This document shows positions 5,599 through 5,718 of a DNA stretch of 5,718 bases, one piece after another. Under the pieces are notes generated by a model, which did not search any database, was not told the DNA's origin, and was given only the letters and a program-made list of their open reading frames with translations. The stretch is from NCBI GenBank assembly GCA_937906485.1, contig CALCYB010000081.1:1-5718 (forward strand). The letters run 5' to 3'. The position numbers and the translations under genes were made by a program. Positions within the stretch are counted from its first letter, which is position 1. Every line of letters starts with the position of its first letter. This DNA is from an uncultured Rikenellaceae bacterium (GTDB lineage Bacteria; Bacteroidota; Bacteroidia; Bacteroidales; UBA932).

Positions 5599-5718
5599 GA
5601 TGTATATGGTCAATTATTGATTTTGTGACGATGCATGTTGCTTATAGCTTATAGGGCTATCAGGATGGTGATGGTGTAATAGCCGGGAGAATTCCTTCAA
5701 GTATTAAAATCGGGGCAC
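5599..5718. other. Non-coding stretch at the right edge, no gene recognised
   Basis: All frames are closed by stops within short distances, apart from a frame on the minus strand that is open from the edge to a TGA at 5660-5662 (18 codons, ending ITPSPS), too short to judge. I see a tandem CTTATAG pair (5641-5654), a tandem ATGGTG pair (5665-5676) and a weak 6-bp inverted repeat GGCTAT/ATAGCC (5655-5660 and 5679-5684). The promoter of the lipoprotein/barrel pair should be here or further right, but I find no clear TAnnTTTG box on the minus strand. No tRNA, integrase or insertion-sequence end is recognisable. Confidence 0.5.

Noticed and set aside
5575..5613. Longer lipoprotein starting at ATG 5613
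   Set aside because: It would put 13 polar residues ahead of the lipoprotein signal peptide, which normally begins at its own Met-Lys-Arg.

Overview
The window looks like a chromosomal segment of a Bacteroidota bacterium, most likely order Bacteroidales; I cannot name the genus from sequence alone. The reasons are the protein flavour (AspRS starting MYRTHTCGELR, RsmA carrying the NISSQIFFK segment and a RPEQLSVEDF tail), A-rich translation starts with no clear Shine-Dalgarno sequence, TAnnTTcG boxes resembling the Bacteroidetes -7 promoter element, and a lipoprotein whose acceptor cysteine is followed by an acidic run, as in the Bacteroidetes surface-export signal.

Positions 1-3777 are all on the minus strand and hold housekeeping genes. 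In transcription order they are aspS (aspartyl-tRNA synthetase), a GatB/YqeY-domain gene 17 bp behind it, a strong intrinsic terminator, then ribD (bifunctional deaminase/reductase) and, 3 bp later, the start of ribE (riboflavin synthase alpha chain), which is cut by the left edge. The terminator ends only five bases before the ribD start codon, so it splits the tRNA-related pair from the riboflavin pair and may also be a control point for ribD.

Positions 3778-3869 are a short divergent intergenic region with a promoter-like box on each strand. rsmA (16S rRNA dimethyladenosine transferase) runs rightward from it to 4706. aspS and rsmA therefore sit back to back, both serving translation and ribosome maturation.

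Positions 4703-5574 read leftward again and have visibly lower G+C than the core genes. They hold two small envelope genes 8 bp apart: a lipocalin-like lipoprotein (upstream) and a small predicted outer-membrane beta-barrel protein (downstream), whose stop codon overlaps that of rsmA by 4 bp. Neither has a known function that I recognise. Positions 5575-5718 have no convincing gene. They contain one copy of a 12-bp repeat whose other copy is near the end of the lipoprotein gene, plus a short unexplained stretch with small repeats.

Overall this is mostly an ordinary core region with a small accessory gene pair attached at the 3' end of rsmA. I see no tRNA or rRNA genes, CRISPR array, transposase or phage genes. 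I did not find strong evidence for a new biological system; the most useful leads are the terminator at the ribD start and the lipoprotein/barrel pair.
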